Source: Meghimatium bilineatum
Taxonomy: Eukaryota > Mollusca > Gastropoda > Stylommatophora > Philomycidae
NCBI GenBank assembly: GCA_034231615.1
Contig: CM067317.1
Location: forward strand, 49,310,282 to 49,374,281
Length of the DNA: 64,000 nucleotides
Direction: 5' to 3'
Below the pieces are notes generated by a model, which was given only the letters and a program-made list of their open reading frames with translations, was not told the origin of the DNA and did not search any database. Positions 26,301 to 41,300 of the stretch are shown here, piece by piece; the first letter of the stretch is position 1, and each line of letters opens with the position of its first letter. A program made the translations under genes and the position numbers.

Positions 26301-29300
26301 TGCCAAAACAAAGTGTGTAAATAAAAGACTTTTTGTGCATTTTTGCATAGTCTATTTTTCTTATTTAGCTTGACTTTAGTTTGTTTTCTAAAAATAAAAT
26401 ATTCGGCATTAAAATACTACATTAATTTACTTATGCATCAAGATTTTGGGGTGGGGGGGAAGTGGTGTGGGGGGGAAGTGGTGTGGGGGGAAGTGAGGGT
26501 GGAGGGGAGGAGTAAACATAATCTTTTTTCCCTCCAGAGGTCATGGTGACTGGGTTACGACACCTGCGAGCTCTAATATTGTTTGATAGTTGTTAAGCTA
26601 TCTGATCTCTCACACAAAAAAACCTGACAAATACTGCATTTTTCCCGTTAAGGAGTTGGAGGGGGGGATTTTTCATCTGTGTGATAAATGCCACATGCTC
26701 TTTCTGTCGCCACGTCATGTACAGGGTGAGTTTCTTAATGTACCCTCCGACAGAAAAAATACCCAGTCCTTCTCGGGAATCTTACTCTAGACCTCACTAG
26801 TGTGAGACCTACGCTCTAACCTGTTAAGCTCTCTGATATAACCAAATTGGACTAACTGCAAAGAACATACCTTAATCATAAGAGGTGCCTTTTACTTAGT
26901 CAAAATAAAAATAAAATAAAAACCAACACATTACAAATAAAAAGGTTACTTTGCCAATAGAAACATTGATATACCCATTTTATAATATTATTTTTAGATA
27001 CATGGTCTATGAATACCTGAAAATAAACACTTGAAATATTCAGTAAATACATTTTGTTTTACTCATGGAAAAATTGATATGACGTGATAAACCGGCTTAT
27101 GAAGACTCGGTACAGTACAAGTAGGCGCCACCACCTATTCTAGTTATTTCCCATGTTTATGTTTGTAAATTTCATGTTCACCATTTAATAATTCGAATAT
27201 TGATTTATTCCAGGGCTTGGATTAGGGTTAGAATTTAAATAGTTGTGTGTTATATAACTAACTCTAACCTCAACCCACTTTAATAAATAAATATTTCAAT
27301 TATTAAATGATAAACATGAAATTTACATACATAGACAAGGGAAATAATTAAATATGTGGTGGCATCTACTTTTACTGTACCAAGGATCTTCAAGAACGAT
27401 CGCGTATTACCGGTGTCCAACAGACAAACAATGAACATTAGAAATGCCACCTACTTATATATCGTAAGAAAATGAGAAGGAGGTTGAGTGTGAGATAGCC
27501 ACCCCACCATATGATTACTGTTAGATGAAGCATGTTAGGAATTATTCCAGAATCGCTATGAATGGAGCAACCTTTAATATCATGCATGTCTGGATTGAAA
27601 GAATATTTATGTATAGTCCACTGCGGAGTAGAAGACAGCCATCACCTTAGATCTCCATTACACAGCCGTTCTAAGTAAAATAGTCATCTTAAAATCGTCC
27701 TAAAAAACGCGATTTCATAGACACAGTACGCTGGACCCGAAATTATAACTCCAACACCAATCATACGGTCTTACGTTAAGACAGGTCTTAACTCCACCAA
27801 TAGTCATTGGATATGTCACAACTCCATCACCAGTCATAGGGTCTGTCCTAACTCCACTACGGGTCATACGCCATTAGTCGTAACTCCACCATTAGTCAGC
27901 GGGTCTATCCTAACCCCGCTACCGGTGATAAGGGTTGTTCTAACTCCACCACCAGTCACAGGATCTGTCTTAACTCCCATTACCAGTCATAAGCGCTGAC
28001 CTAACTCCACCACCACTCATAGGGTCTGTCGTAACTCTACTACTGGTCATATGGCTGTCTAACTCCACACCAGTCTTAGATAAATTACGCAAACAATTAT
28101 TCCCCTATCTTTGAATCTTTCCCACTTCCTTACCTCCTTCTCAACAAAAGTCAAGACTTTAGGGATGCCACTGCTTAATTATGCCAACAATATTTTTAAA
28201 AATGGACTAAAATGGATTTTCGTAGATTTCAAGAAAAATGTTTCAAAAAGGGCCCATAAGAACTTTAGGTGGTGTAGAAAGAACAGTATTGTAGAGTTCA
28301 ACTTTTGTCAACCACAACCTCCCCCCCCCACACAGACACACCTTTCAAACCCATTTGCAAAACCTATCAAACTTGTTCAGACCTCCCTCCCATTTTTTTG
28401 CGCTCATTCTCTAACATGATACGTTCAGAGAATTCATGTTTTCTGTAATGGTGTCCAGTGTAGCTGCAATATTTAAGGATTTACGCCTGACACACCAGAA
28501 TTCAGCATGGCTTTTCGATAACTCGGACCACTACTCAGTAGGGAACATTAAACTCCACACAAAACCCTCTTAGTATCCCCTGACAACATTCATGGAACGC
28601 AAACATTGTTGCTATTCTATTATCTTCTTTCTGTTCTCGGTACAGCACTGCCACCCCCCTTCCCTACACTCAATTACTGACGTAAATTATGAATAACCCC
28701 TCCCCCACCACCACCACCCCCCCCCCCCCCCCAATAATGAACAAGAGCGGCAATCTCATACTCAGTTTTCTGTTTTCATGAGAACTTCAGAGAGCACCCA
28801 ACAATCAACCACATTTACTTACTTTTCTTCATTTCCCAGGTACCTGGCTAGCCCAGGCCTGCAGGCTCGTGTATTTGAGAGCACTCTTGACGACTCCTTG
28901 GGATTTGTTTCCCCGTACAACTCTCCAGCGATGTGGAAAAGAAACACCATATCAAATGATAATGATTATGACATTTACAATCCGTTCTCAGCAGCAGATC
29001 GTTATCACAATCTTGCAGTGGAGGACATGGGCACCAACCCAAGCCCAGTTCTGCCAACGTAAGTTCCATTAATTGTAATAATAATAATTATTATTATTAT
29101 AATTATTATTATTATTACTATTATTATTACTATTAATATTATTATCATTATCATTATCATCATCATCATTATTATTATTATTATTATTATTACAATAATA
29201 ACAGTAATAATCATTAGCAATTATACTAGTCGCCCTTGTATTTATGGGGCCTAAAAGTGGATTAAAGAATATTAACATTATTTACTTTACATAGATGTCG

Positions 29301-32300
29301 TAATATGCCACTAAGGAGGTTTTAGAGTAAAGCTGGTTTTCCAACCCATATAGGGTCAAAGAAAAGTGGTCCCGAAATCATAATAATGTCGGATGTGTCA
29401 GGCCGAAGGCGGATATATTACTGCTAAGCAGTAAACCATAACACAACGCATTCTGTTCTCCGGCCTACAGAGCATCTGCAGGAGTTTGAGAACGAACGTA
29501 GAAGAAGAAGAATGTAATAATAATAACAAGAATAAAAAGACCTATATCCCGTTCGGATCGTCGGTGGGCCGCACTGGAAACATCAGTAACACAAATATTG
29601 TTTGGATATTCTAGCGTCCATTCTTTTCTTCTTTGATACGCCTATTCCATTTGGAGGGGCCCTGGAAAAGTAACAGCTATTGAGATGATCAGTGCAATTT
29701 CTCCACATCATTTAGACAGCAAAAAGCATAGCTTGCATTTGTCTAGTCAACCGCAGTGCTGCACATGTACTACATCATATGTGTGGTGCCCTATACTACA
29801 GCATATGTGTGGTGCCCTATAGTACATCATATGTGTGGTGCCCTATAGTACATCATATGTGTGGTGCCCAATACTACAGCATACATTTAGTGCCCATATC
29901 TTATCTTCATCTCCCATTTTGCAGCCAAAAACAAACATGGGGCTTTCTTAATCACTTAAGCTATATTCCGTGTTTGTGATAGAAATGTCACCCAATCAGA
30001 GATATAACTTAAATTGTTAAGACTGTTTACACATGTCTAAGAGATTTCTGACTATGCTACTTTTGTTACAGATAAATACACTTACTAATGGCGACATTTT
30101 ATCAGAGATAGTGTGCACATTGATGATGTAATCATGGGTAGATAGTGTGCAAATTTGTGATGTAATCATGGGTAGATAGCGTACACAGTGGTGGTGTAAT
30201 CATGGGTAGATAGCGTACACAGTGCTGGTGTAATCATGGGTAGATAGTGTGCAAATTGGTAATGTAATCATGGGTAGATAGCGTACACAGTAGTGGTGTA
30301 ATCATGGGGAGATAGCGTGCACATTGGTGATGTAATCATGGGTAGATAGCGTACATAGTGCTGGTGTAATCATGGGTAGATAGCGTACACAGTGGTGGTG
30401 TAATCATGGATAGATAGCGTACACAGTGGTGGTGTAATCATGGGTAGATAGCGTACACAGTGGTGGTGTAATCATGGATAGATAGCGTACACAGTGGTGG
30501 TGTAATTATGGGTAGATAGCGTACACAGTGCTGGTGTAATCATGGGTAGATAGTGTGCAAATTGGTGATATAATCATGGGTAGATAGCGTACACAGTGGT
30601 GGTGTAATCATGGGTAGATAGCGTACACAGTGGTGGTGTAATCATGGATAGATAGCGTACACAGTGGTGGTGTAATCATGGGTAGATAGCGTACACAGTG
30701 CTGGTGTAATCATGGGTAGATAGTGTGCAAATTGGTGATATAATCATGGGTAGATAGCGTACACAGTGGTGGTGTAATCATGGGTAGATAGTGTACACAG
30801 TGGTGGTGTAATCATGGATAGATAGCGTACACAGTGCTGGTGTAATCATGGGTAGATAGTGTGCAAATAGGTGATGTAATCATGGGTAGATAGCGTACAC
30901 AGTAGTGGTGTAATCATGGGGAGATAGCGTGCACATTGGTGATGTAATCATGGGTAGATAGCGTACACAGTGGTGGTGTAATCATGGGTAGATAGCGTAC
31001 ACAGTGGTGGTGTAATCATGGGTAGATAGCGTACACAGTGGTGGTGTAATCATGGGTAGCATTCATCAAATACTAGCAACATGTTACTGGTCATTAGCAA
31101 AAAAGCTTGCAAACGCCCATAACAATTATGTCACATACCTAAAGTGTGTCACATGACAAATGTGGCATATATATAAATTGTGTCACATAACAATTATGTC
31201 ACATATATAAATTCTGTCACATAACAATTATGTCACATATATAAATTGTGTCACATAACAATTATGTCACATATATAAATTGTGTCACATAACAATTCTG
31301 TCACATATATAAATTGTGTCACATAACAATTGTGCCACATATATAAGTTGTGTCACATAACAATTGTGCCACATATTATAAGTTGTGTCACATAACAATT
31401 GTGTCACATATATAAGTTGTGTCACATAACAATTGTGTCACATATATACATTGATAGTAATTTAATATACTAGCAGCACCTATCTTGAAAACTAGAGTCA
31501 ATCAACATTTTTTAATGTCATTTTTGTTAGGATCATCTATTTTCATGTATGGTATATAACGGTTGTTGACTTATGTATTTTGAGATTTCAGCATTACCCT
31601 AGGCTAAGTATATGTTGGTTGTTGACTTGTGTATTTTGAGATTTCAGCATTACCCTAGGCTAAGTATATGTTGGTTGTTGACTTGTGTGTTTTGAGAATT
31701 CAGCATTACCCTAGGCTAAGTACATGTTGGTTGTTGGCTTGTGTATTTTGGGAATTCAGCATTACCCTAGGCTAGGTATATGTTGGTTGTTGACATGTGT
31801 ATTTTGAGAATTCAGCATTACCCTAGGCTAAGTACATGTTGGTTGTTGGCTTGTGTATTTTGGGAATTCAGCATTACCCTAGGCTAGGTATATGTTGGTT
31901 GTTGACATGTGTATTTTGAGAATTCTGCATTACCCTAGGCTAAGTATATATTGGTTGTTGACTTGTGTATTTTGAGAATTCAGCATTACCCTAGGCTAGG
32001 TATATGTTGGTTGTTGACTTGTGTATTTTGAGAATTCAGCATTACCCTAGGCTAAGTATATGTTGGTTGTTGACTTGTGTATTTTGAGAATTCAGCATTA
32101 CCCTAGGCTAAGTATATGTTGGTTGTTGCCTTGTGTATTTTGAGAATTCAGCATTACCCTAGGCTAAGTATATGTTGGTTGTTGACTTGTGTATTTTGAG
32201 AATTCAGTATTACCCTTAGGCTATGTATATGTTGGTTGTTTACTTGTGTATTAGTAGAATTCAGCATTAAACTTGGCTAAGTATAGAAGCAATAGACCTC

Positions 32301-35300
32301 ATACACACTGTAGGCTATACATTGGTCGAAACATAAATTATTTGAACTTGGTCGGAATTCCAAAGACGACGGTCTATATTGTACTCGCGTTTATGTTTAT
32401 TTTAGCGGAACCTGAACATTCAGCAACACTGAAACAGTTTGTCCTAGACTGGATTTTATTTAACTATTGTTAAGTAAACACGGTCGAGCCCATCGACAAT
32501 TATACAGTGATGTGAATTCCTCGACTCCATCCTTCAGAAGTAACCAAATAATACTTCCCCTGTGATATTCGGGAAAATTGGCTGTCGCCACACATTATAT
32601 ATAGAACTTGACCAATGAAATAACGTGAAAAGTAAAAAGGTGTCAAGTTTGAAGAAAAAATCGAAGCGTCTACAGGACTGTATAATCGATGAGAGATCTG
32701 GTATAGATATTACGTGATTCCGTAACAGTGAACGATGCGTTATTGAACACATCTATGGAGGTTTAAATGTATGGACACAAAGTTACCACAAAAACGTTGT
32801 TGTGCACAAGATATTCAGATGTAAAGACCACGTGACTGTATAGTTGACGAGAGACTCTGTTTACATATCAAGTAGCATGAAAGCCTTACCTTGAACAATA
32901 AGTCATTATGCTAAGACTGAACAAATATATGATGTTTACTTATGAGGAGTGCCAGTTGTCCAGAAAATGTTGGTGTGCGCAAGATGTCCAGATGTGATAA
33001 CACTTGTTTCAAGAAAACATAGTTAGTTCTCTTCCCGAGTACTAATTGTTACCATCTTTTTCAGACCGGTTAATGTATTAGTGTATCGGCCAAAGTCAAC
33101 GGTCAACTTGCAGTCCGGTCAGTGGGTAGTTGTGTCAGAGCCACTTCTTGCCAATGAAGCCAGATATCTTTGTGGTAAGACCTGGTTTAATCAGTATGAT
33201 AATGTAATCTCAATACTGTTATTGATTATGTGTGATGTTTAAATGACTGTCTATTGTTTGTCCTCTGGTGAATGATGGTTGATCGTATTCACACTTGCCG
33301 TTAAGCGTAGAGGTGGAACCTTAAGCTGTCATTCCAAGGCCAGATGTGTCGTCGTGGTTGTATTTAGTCCATGTGTGTTCAATGCTTTTCTTTATGTTCT
33401 CTATCCACCGATTTATTGGTTCACATTTGTCTTTACGCCCAGATATTCTTTTGTTATATGCTCTTATTGGCATTTGGTTTGGGTTCTTTCTCATAATGTG
33501 ACCGAACCGTTTTACTTGCTGTCCTTCGATATGATCAATACATAATATTACACCTACTCTTTTCCTAATTTCATTTCTTATTTTATCTAGCTTAGTAACC
33601 ATTGTAGCTTTTCTCAGACACTTCATTTCACATGTAACGATTTTCCTCTGCTGTGAGGCTGTTAAAGACCATGTTTGGCATTGGCAGCAGAGTATTAGTA
33701 TGTTTAAATGGCATTGACATAAAAAAATATAAAACTGGGCAAGTCAGTAAAGTAGAGATGAAAGAACGGCTGTATATACAAGTATATGTGAGAAACTGCA
33801 ACTTTTTCAGCCTTCCCCCTACCAAGCCTACCACTCTCTGCAGATTAGCAGGAGAGAACGTCCAGAGAACGTAATACATTCTGTCATGGTTTATATCTGC
33901 GCCTTTAGTTATGAAATATCCGACTTCAGCACGGCTTCAGGAGTACTTTAACAAACTTGGAGATGGGAAAGTGAGCTCCGCTCCAAAATAGCATTAATTA
34001 CCTCTTTTCTTCACTCTGTAGAAAACAAATAACATTAAATTTCTATATGGATCAAACTTACAAAATGTGTTTCTTTCTTTTGTTATTGTTCCGTGATAGA
34101 TGGCTGTTGGTAGGAACGTCGAAGTTGGCCTTGTCTATATCTTCTTATATAAACATTATATTTTTTTAATTTAGATGCATGGAAGTTACAACTGGTGGTC
34201 AAGCCGCCTAGAAGCTTCTACGTTATCTTCATAATAGAGGAGATACAGATAACGGCGTTGGGAAGACAACTGCCAACCAATGAAGGTAAATTAACAAATA
34301 GCTAATCACCATGTTCGCCCCGTTTTGTCAATATTGCGACGATTTTTTTTTTTTGATTTTTTTTTTGAAGGGATAAAAGGGCATGCTATCGTTATCACGT
34401 TTTTTAGTACAAAATGCTAATCTGCGCTTTGCTAAGGGGGTGGGGGTAAGTGCGAGTTATAGCCATCAAACAGACACCTCCGGTGTATACGTCATTGATG
34501 CCGAATTCGGATGTACTAGGCCTACATGGCAGAATTTGAAATGTTAAACAATATACCTCACTCTATCCAGCAGAAATAACACGAAATTCGTGATAATTAA
34601 TTTAGCGCAACACAACGAAATTCGTGATGATTAATTGCGAGCGAAAGCGCGAAATTCGTGATGATTAATTGCGAGCGAAAACACGAAATTTTTGATGATT
34701 AATTGCTAGCGAAAACACGAAATTTTTGATGATTAATTGCGAGCAAAAAACACGAAATTCGTGATGATTAATTCCGAGCGAACACTAAATCCTTGGTGAT
34801 TAATTGAGAGCGAACATAGAATAATAATGTTGCTTAAACTGAATGAATACGTTAGGGAGAAATTCGGTGACAGAAACAGTGGATGAGTTAATGGATATAT
34901 TAGTGGATAAGGCAGTGTATAGGTTAGTGCATATGTCAGTGGATAGGAACATGAGAATTCCGGATAACAATGTCCTTAACGGAGCTAGTTTCCCTAGCAT
35001 TGACACTATCCTGTTACATTGACACTATCCTGATACAGTTACAGATTCGTTGAGCAGATCTTGTGCTGCGTATGCCAAATCATTGCGAACTCTCTATGAT
35101 GAGTTGCAGATTGACATACGTTTTTAATGTGGCCAAAAGAAGAACTGCAAATACTAGAAAGGACCTCGCAGAAAACCTTTGATTTAACCATGATACAATA
35201 GAAAATAATGTACAGAGTTACATCAAGCTCTACAGCCAAAAATAGGCAAATCTATATGAAAAGAGGAAAGATACAGGTGCTCAACATGGGAGAGCTGCTA

Positions 35301-38300
35301 GAAAATCACAAGTGAATCAAACACCATCTGCAGTGATCATCCCATGCCTGACAGGTCCAAGGACCTTTACGGCCAGCGAAGGGCTAATTAGCCATCTACG
35401 AACTCACAGTCAAGGGACATAACTCTATGTATCTAAAGGACTAATATGTATCTATCGATATATGAGTTTGTTAACAAGGACTAATATGTATATATCTATA
35501 TATAAGTTTGTTAACAAGGACTAATATGTATCTATCTATATATAAGTTTGTTAACAAGGACTAATATGTATCTATCCATATATAAGTTTGTTAACAAGGA
35601 CTAATATGTATCTATCTATATATAAGTTTGTTAACAAGGACTAATATGTATCTATCTATATATACGTTTGTTAACAAGGACTAATATGTATCTATCTATT
35701 TATAAGTCTCAACAACGGCCTACTAGACAAATCACCCATGCAATAGAAAACCTTAGTAGATGACATGTCGTATATTGAGTCTCTCCTGTAGAAGCTTTGT
35801 ACCATGTCATCTATGCAATTATAGACGCCCTCTGATTAGAAGACTCCTTCAACAGACATTGCACTAACCAGAAAGCTGAAGTCTCCTGGGTATAAAATAA
35901 AGCTCTGAAAAACCACCACCCCCCCCCACCCACTGCACGTAGGAAATAAGAGCTAATCGCTCGCAATTCTTGGGATTCTCAAACAAACAACATCTAATTA
36001 TAAACTCCTAATCCGTCAGGGTCTCAGGAGTAATATATTGGATGCATAAACTCACGAAGTAAGGGTCGTAGGAGTACTACATTGGATGCTTCAGCACACA
36101 GAGTCCTCCGGCGTTTGTCTTCAACGATGCAGATGCGTGAGGGAAAATCTTGTCCTGTTCAGTCCTTGATGTTGGCTGTTATTTTTTCTTCATTTCTTTG
36201 CCCTGCTCTGCTTTTTCCACCTTGGACGGTTCCCTGTTGTATTGTTTTAGACAATGAATCATATCACATACAAGTCCAAAGCTTGTGAGTTTTCATTGTT
36301 TTACTATTGAACGTACTGATTCTTGTGAACCTGTAAACATCTATATTTCATATCTTACATAGACAGTTGTCTTATTATCTCTATAGGAGATGCGTAGAAA
36401 TCGTCTGTAACATTTGTATTCGAAAGCTTGCAATCGTCCCACCATATCGGCAGTGGGTGTCCATCTCTCACAACCATACAACGCAATAGTAAGCAATAGC
36501 AAGCAATAGTAAGCAATATTTAGTTATTTGGTTCGATTTTTACTCTAACACAGTAGTTAAATTTTTTAATTAATTATAGCCTTGAAATAACAGCTCCTGC
36601 AACATTTTTCTTCTTCTTCTTCTTCTCGTTCGCAGTTTGACATGTCTACACAGCAAGTCCTGTTTTCTTAATAAATGCTGCTGTATTTGAAAGCTCCTCA
36701 ATGTTCCCATACATCTTTCTGTGGATATCCATCTCTGTGAGCCAGTGTTATTCCCTTAACTGGTTTAGTGTATTGCAGTCTTGCAGGATATGTTCAGCTC
36801 TATGTGCTGCCTTCCCACAAGGGCACAGAGGTGATGGGACCAGTCGCAGTCTATTTAAATTGCTTGCAGACATGTCAACTATTCGGGTTGCATGATACCA
36901 TGGTTGCTGGTCCGCCTCTCGGTCAGGTACTTCAGCACCTGTGATTGCTTAGGCAGGACTGTGGTCATGCTCAATATTGGGTTTGCCCGACCGATCTTAG
37001 TTTCCAGCCCCTGTTGGCTGAACTAAGCCCCATCTCCACGTCAAGGAATTGGCCTCGATGGGGATAACATTTTTAATTCGGATGTGCATTTTCGAGATTG
37101 AAAGTATATATTACTGTGATGAATACAAATATCAGTAACAATGTAAATGTAACAAATATAAGCGATATGAACCATGACGATATTTACATACAGAATAAAG
37201 AGCATATTTAATCACAAATAAGGTTAACTTTGTAGGCATATGGGAAAATGACTAAACTCACCAAATGTGTTTTTGTCTTTTGTTGTTGCTTCCTGTGATA
37301 GATAAATATATAGAAGTCCAAAAAAGTATATATATTTGCTTCATAGACTACAGCAAGGTCTTTGACAGTCCAACATGAAAAATTAATCACATGTCTTCAA
37401 GAAATAGGCATAGATGGAAAAGACATCATATTTATTAGAAATATATATCGGGAACAGACTGCAGCAATAGGGTGTGAAAACAGCTACTCACCATACATAG
37501 AAATAAGAAGAGGGGTAAGACAAGGATGCATTTTATCACCAAGCCTATTTAATATCTACACAGAGAATATCTTTAAACATATAGAAGAAATATCGGGAAT
37601 TAAGATCAGAGGGGAAATAATAAACAACCTGAGATATGAGGATGCCACTGTTCTTTTAGCAGAAAGTGAACATGAACTACAAAGACTAACAGATCAAGTC
37701 AATAAATCAAGTAATGAATATGGACTAGAAATAAAAATCCAAAAAAACAAATACCATGATAATCAGCACAGACACAGAAGAACAAGAGCTAAATATAAAC
37801 ATACATGGAGATAAACTGCAACAAGTAAAGTATTATCAATATCTTGGACACATAGTCACAAATGATGGCAGATGTGAAACAGAAGTTCTCCATCGAGACC
37901 AGCACCGTGCAGAGGTGATGGGGCTTAGTTCAGCCATTAGGGACTGGAAACTAAGACTGGTCGGGCAGTCCCACTCGAGCAGTCCTGCCCTAGTAAGCAG
38001 AGTGCTGAAGACGGAGGCATCCAGCCAAAAGGCGCACAGATAATCAGGATGCCACGCACAAAACACAATGGAAACATGTCTACATCTATAAATAGTTATG
38101 GTGCCTGCCCTGTGGCGGACGTTCAGGCAGGGACGGTGCCGGGCCCTATACCTCGAAAGGGCCCAACCTCAGTTACTGGAAGTCCTTCTCAATTGCCCCG
38201 AGGAGCCAGGAGGCAAGGGAATAGAGCTACTGGCCAAACAAACAAACGACCAATAAAAATAATGCACTGGAATGCTGAGGGTGTCAACAGTAAAAGAGAT

Positions 38301-41300
38301 GGATACAGCAAAAAATTGGAACTTGAAAATGTCCTCAGTGAAGAACAAGTTAACATATGCTGTATCCAAGAAACACACCTTAGCAGCGACACAGCCTTCA
38401 AAATCAGAGGCTACCAGTGCTACCGATCTGACCGAAAGGACAGGCGAAAGGGTGGAATTCTGACACTTGTTAAAAACAATATCAGCGCATGTCAGCTTGA
38501 AGTATATATGGAAGGGGCAGAATACCAGATGCTCCACCTAAAAACAGACAGTGAAGAATTCCATCTCCTGAACTACTACTGCCCAAATGATAAACCATTG
38601 GCACTAGACACAATTCCAGACAAAGAGAGACTTATGGTGTGTGGTGACTTCAACAGCCACTCTCAGAGCTGGGGCTACGATCATATCGACAAGAGAGGTG
38701 AGGAACTTGAGAGCTGGCAGGATGAAAATAATCTAATCCTTATTAACCAGCCAGCAGACTCGCCAACCTTCTACTCGAGAGCATGGCACACCACCTCTAC
38801 GCCAGACCTAGCATTCCACTCACCAGGCTTGGAATGGAACATCACACGGGGTAGTGACCACAGACCAGTATTTCTGGAAATCCACAATGAATTTACCACG
38901 GACAGCAGCACGCTCACTAGGTGGAACTATAAAAGGGCAGACTGGAAAATGTACCAGCATTTAACCAGTGTTCTAGCTAAGGACATGAACTTGGACAAAG
39001 ACATCAATAGAGCAGTGAGTGAATTTAATAGATGTATACTACATGCTGCTAGTAAAACCATACCCAGGGGGGCACGCATGAACTACACACCCTACTGGAA
39101 TAATGAACTGGAAAAGCTGCAAAATGAGATGGAAACATCTAGACAGCAGGCTGAGAACAGACCTAGCCAAGAACATCACAACAAATATCAGCAAACAAAG
39201 GCTAAATTTCAAAGAGCCAAGTTACAAGCCAGACGGAGCAGCTGGAAAGAAAAAACAGAGTCGCTGAACCTAGAAAGAGATACTAGGAAATTATGGAAAC
39301 TTGTAAAACAACTAAATGATGAAGGTACAGGGAGAAATACCAGGATCACACTTTATAAAGATAGAAACATTTTAACAGGTAAACATGCAGCTGATTACTT
39401 TGCAGATTCCTTTGCAGAAGACAATAACGTCAAATTCAGCCCATATAAACAACAGGAGGTTCGAGAGAACCAGCAAAACATTGGACAAGGTGAACCTATA
39501 CCTGAAGTCATGGAGGCACCAATCACAATGAGAGAACTGGAGCATGCAATATCCAAATTGAAAATGAAAAAGTCCCCTGGAGCTGATGGAGTGTCCAATG
39601 AAATGATTAGAAACCTGGGAAGTGCAGCAAGAGCAAAGCTACTGCAGATCTTTAACACAAGCTGGTCCACGGGTAATGTACCACAGGCGTGGAGAGAAGC
39701 AATAATGATACCACTCCTCAAATCAGGAAAAGATGGCAACACAGTCTCCAACTACAGGTCCATCAGCCTCACAAGCTGTCTATGTAAAACAATGGAACGC
39801 ATTATCAATCTTAGGATGCAGTGGTACCTTGAAAGTGAAAACCTTCTGGTATCACAGCAAGCAGGTTTCAGACAGTGCTACTCTACTGAAGATCAGGCAA
39901 CCTACCTCTCCCAAGAGATTGAGGATGCCTTCCAAGAAAAGAAACTGGTACTAGCAGCATGGATAGACCTCAGGAAAGCATTTGATAAGGTCTGGAAAGA
40001 AGGGCTCCTAAAGAAATTGCGAAATTGCAGGGTTAGCTCAAGAATGTACAAATGGGTAAAAGCATACCTGCATAATAGAAGAGCCAGGGTACAATTAGAT
40101 GGTCGCAAGAGCAAGAATGTTCTACTGCATCATGGAGTCCCCAGGGAGGAGTCCTGTCACCCACACTTTTCTTGGTTTACATCAATGACCTAGTTGCTGA
40201 ACTACCACACGGGATCAAAGTGGCAATGTATGCTGACGACCTGGTGATCTGGTGCACGGAAGAACATGCAACAGTGGCCACTAAACAAATACAAAGAGCT
40301 ATCGATGCCCTAACCGTATGGGCTAATAGATGGTGCGTCAGCATTAACACAGATAAGTGCAGCACTACACTCTTTACCCTCTCACCAAAACAAAAAGCTG
40401 GTCATATCAGGATAGATGGAGAGCTCTTGAAAGAAGACAAACAACCCACATACCTCGGAGTTACTTTTGATGATAAGCAGCACATAAACAAAGCAACAAC
40501 AAAAGCCAGGAGGAAGCTAGCTATCCTGAGAAAACTAAGTGGAACCACATGGGGAGCCAGTGGAAATATACTCAGTAAAGTTTACCAGCAAGGCATAAGA
40601 CCACACCTGGAATACGGTTCAGCTGCGTGGTGTCCTGCATCAAACACCACATTACAAGATCTAGATAAAGTGCAAAACCAGGCACTTAGAATAATGTTGG
40701 GAGCAAGGAAATCAACACCCATAGCAGAGATGCAGAAAATGGGAAGAATGCAAACACTTGGCGAACGCAGAGACACAAAAGTACTAATTCAAGCAGAAAA
40801 GTTTCAGTGTATGCCAAGTCATCCAATGAAGAAAAGATTCCAAAATCTAGCAATGGGACGACTGAAAAGGAGCAGCTTTATCCATCAAGCTAAACGACTC
40901 CGTAGACAACTTACAGACCTACCTGAAGTTGACAGCCCCTTAAGGTCTGTACCAGAGCAAACCCCGTGGAGTGAAAGCCATGGAATGCCAATATACATTC
41001 AGACCCATGTGAAAGGAATACTAAGCGAGGACGAACAGAACAGTGTGCAGCGAATGACAGTCACCCTCAGTTTCCTGGATGAGGAATATACACAAGATAT
41101 ATGGGTCAGAGTGTACACAGATGGGTCAGCACAGAATGCTGTGAGGAATGGAGGTGCAGGTGTATATATAGAATATCCACACAAGCCTAGAGATACAATC
41201 AGAACACCGACAGGAAAATTCTGCAATAATTATGATGCAGAAATCCAGGCAATTAGTGTGGCAGCTAAAAAACTGCTTAACTCCAACTCTGACCTACAGC

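Noticed and set aside
33653-33874. 73-codon frame resembling a small basic protein
   Set aside because: Overlaps no conserved exon, and its end lies in a SINE-like fragment.
37756-38043. 95-codon frame crossing from the RTE relic into the LINE leader
   Set aside because: The join is created by the insertion; the two halves come from different elements.
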